Shown here: piece by piece, positions 62,831 to 64,000 of the stretch
How positions within the stretch are numbered: position 1 is the first letter of the stretch
Layout of the letters: the number at the start of each line of letters is the position of its first letter
NCBI GenBank assembly: GCA_964410725.1
Contig: CAYPID010000008.1
Location: 1-64,000, forward strand
Source: CALAZP01 sp964410725
GTDB lineage: Bacteria; Bacteroidota; Bacteroidia; Chitinophagales; Saprospiraceae
Direction: 5' to 3'
DNA length: 64,000 nt
Made by a program: the position numbers and the translations under genes
Notes under the pieces: generated by a model
The model's input: the letters and a program-made list of their open reading frames with translations, nothing else
What the model was told of the DNA's origin: nothing
The model's database searches: none

Positions 62831-62871
62831 ATGAATGCACACGAAATAGATTATGAGATTTTTGGGGAAGA
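62831..62871 (+). CDS. AIM24-family protein (TIGR00266-like), first 13 residues only
   Basis: ATG at 62831 opens MNAHEIDYEIFGE, which resembles the start of AIM24/TIGR00266-family proteins (AHEIDY.IFGE followed by MQ.VEIELDP), usually about 260-270 residues. It does not resemble the MtaB start. The reading frame then enters the 100-N gap. The remaining roughly 250 residues are missing. It lies 28 bases after uvrB. Confidence 0.55.
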
Positions 62872-62971
62872 NNNNNNNNNNNNNNNNNNNNNNNNNNNNN
62901 NNNNNNNNNNNNNNNNNNNNNNNNNNNNNNNNNNNNNNNNNNNNNNNNNNNNNNNNNNNNNNNNNNNNNNN
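62872..62971. other. Assembly gap of exactly 100 N
   Basis: Exactly 100 N, a common placeholder for a gap of unknown length. The sequences on the two sides belong to different gene families, so the true gap is larger, about 1 kb if only the rest of the AIM24 gene and the start of mtaB are missing. Confidence 0.95.
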
Positions 62972-64000
62972 AGAAATATTGTTCGTCGTGCGATGAAGAT
63001 TAATCCACAGGCTAAAGTGGTGGTGGTCGGATGTTATGCCCAATTAAAGCCTGTGGAGATTGCTGAAATTCCCGGAGTGGATTTGGTTCTGGGTGCAGCT
63101 GAAAAATTTAGGATTCTTGAATTTATTGATGAGATTTCAAATGCAGATAAGGGCCTGGTTAAGGCAGGTGAGGTAACACAGGCCAACACCTTTAACAGTG
63201 CTTTTTCATACGGAGATCGTACGCGCTCTTTTCTAAAGGTGCAGGATGGTTGTAATTATAAATGTACCTTTTGCACCATTCCTTTGGCCAGAGGAAAAAG
63301 TCGTAGCGATACGGTGGAGGGAGCGGTAAAAAAGGCTAGAGAAATTGCTGAATTGGGAGTGAAAGAGATTGTATTGACGGGTGTAAATCTGGGAGATTTT
63401 GGCAATGGAACGGAGGTAATAGAGGGCCTAAAGCCCAAGAAAGAAGCGTTATTTATAGATTTAATTCGAGAATTAGATAAAGGAGTTGATGGGGTGGAAA
63501 GGTTTAGAATCTCGTCTATAGAACCCAATTTAATCACTGATGAAATTATTGAATTTGTCGCAAAATCTCAAAAATTCGTCCCTCATTTTCACATACCCTT
63601 ACAATCCGGCAATAATGAGATTTTAAAAGAGATGAAGCGAAGGTATCGTAGGGAGTTGTATCGTACAAAGGTGGATAAAATCAAAGAAAAGATGCCGGAT
63701 GCTTGTATAGGAGCTGATGTAATAGTTGGTTTTCCTGGGGAATCGGATGAAGCTTTTAAGGAATCCTTTCTTTTTATTCAAGAACTCCAAGTGGATTATT
63801 TACATGTATTCACTTATTCGGAAAGAGCCAATACACCAGCAGCGGTAATGGCGGAGGGAGTACCTATGGAAAAGCGAAAGGAGCGTAATAATATGCTTTC
63901 CATATTAAGTGAAAAGAAAAAGCGGGCTTTTTATGATCGCTTTATTGGGCAAGAGCGATGGGTATTATTCGAAAAAAGTGGAGAGGAAGGCTGGCTTACT
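62972..64000 (+). CDS. mtaB: tRNA t6A37 methylthiotransferase MtaB, partial at both ends
   Basis: 343 codons of a radical-SAM methylthiotransferase that turns t6A37 into ms2t6A37 in tRNAs. The first residues seen (NIVRRAMKINPQAKVVVVGCYAQLKPVEIAEIPGVD) are about residue 70 of MtaB, including one Fe-S cysteine of the N-terminal domain (GCYAQ). The radical-SAM cluster is CNYKCTFC, with GCNYKCTFCTIP, VLTGVNLGDFG and HFHIPLQSGNNEILKEMKRRY. About 70 N-terminal residues are in the gap, and the TRAM domain runs past the window end. Confidence 0.9.

Noticed and set aside
1..64000. CRISPR arrays, insertion sequences, prophage genes, tRNA and rRNA genes
   Set aside because: I looked for repeats with spacers, transposase motifs and cloverleaf or rRNA sequence and found none.

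Overview
The window is an A+T-rich, gene-dense piece of a Bacteroidota chromosome. The evidence is the gene content: T9SS C-terminal sorting domains and a PorZ-like protein, families largely confined to this phylum (DUF3078, DUF4271, DUF2851, DUF5686, the long PurF-like paralog), bacillithiol synthesis (bshA), lipid A genes, and TAnnTTTG-type -7 promoter elements with few strong Shine-Dalgarno sites. I cannot fix the class. The content is almost entirely core genome. I saw no insertion sequence, prophage, CRISPR array, rRNA or tRNA gene, and no stretch above about 200 bases without a gene apart from the assembly gap.

Layout. 0-5 kb: a terminator, a DUF3078 protein, polA, lpxD, and a tiny T9SS-tagged protein on the opposite strand. 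5-9 kb (minus): DUF4271, hemD, thrS. 9-14 kb: a SurA/PpiD-type foldase, a 40-residue membrane peptide, an acyl-CoA ligase, and a MerR regulator with a degenerate cobalamin domain. 14-22 kb: a large T9SS cargo protein, bshA, then dnaN, nadD and porZ on the minus strand. 22-28 kb: an inactive-type M16 peptidase homolog and the cell-shape operon mreBCD-mrdA-folA. 28-32 kb: DUF2851, lpxK and a PlsC-family acyltransferase. 32-35 kb (minus): a pterin synthase, an FAD oxidoreductase and a membrane polyferredoxin. 35-39 kb: holB, ricT-like, lpd. 39-45 kb: pssA-purS-rsmI (minus), lptC and a CNNM/CBS protein (plus), and a flippase/TPR/membrane-protein operon (minus). 45-51 kb: M42 peptidase, PurF-like paralog, DUF5686 outer-membrane protein. 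51-57.6 kb: a small membrane protein, mutL, two rhomboids, an EEP-family hydrolase, cysS. 57.6-62.8 kb: S41 protease, alpha/beta hydrolase, CrtA-like monooxygenase, uvrB. 62.8-64 kb: the start of an AIM24-family gene, a gap of exactly 100 N, and a partial mtaB.

Themes. Envelope biogenesis dominates: lipid A (lpxD, lpxK), LPS transport (lptC), T9SS (porZ plus two cargo candidates), periplasmic folding (SurA/PpiD type), phospholipid synthesis (pssA, PlsC family) and cell shape (mre, PBP2). DNA replication and repair genes (polA, dnaN, holB, mutL, uvrB) are interspersed. Convergent genes are packed so tightly that three pairs share a single four-base TTAA or TTAG that stops both.

I found no clearly new multi-gene system. 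The items most worth a second look are the pterin synthase/flavoprotein/polyferredoxin operon, the MerR regulator lacking the cobalt-ligand histidine, the almost CTD-only T9SS protein, the PurF-like paralog with a changed oxyanion-hole motif, and the likely artificial gene fusion across the 100-N gap.
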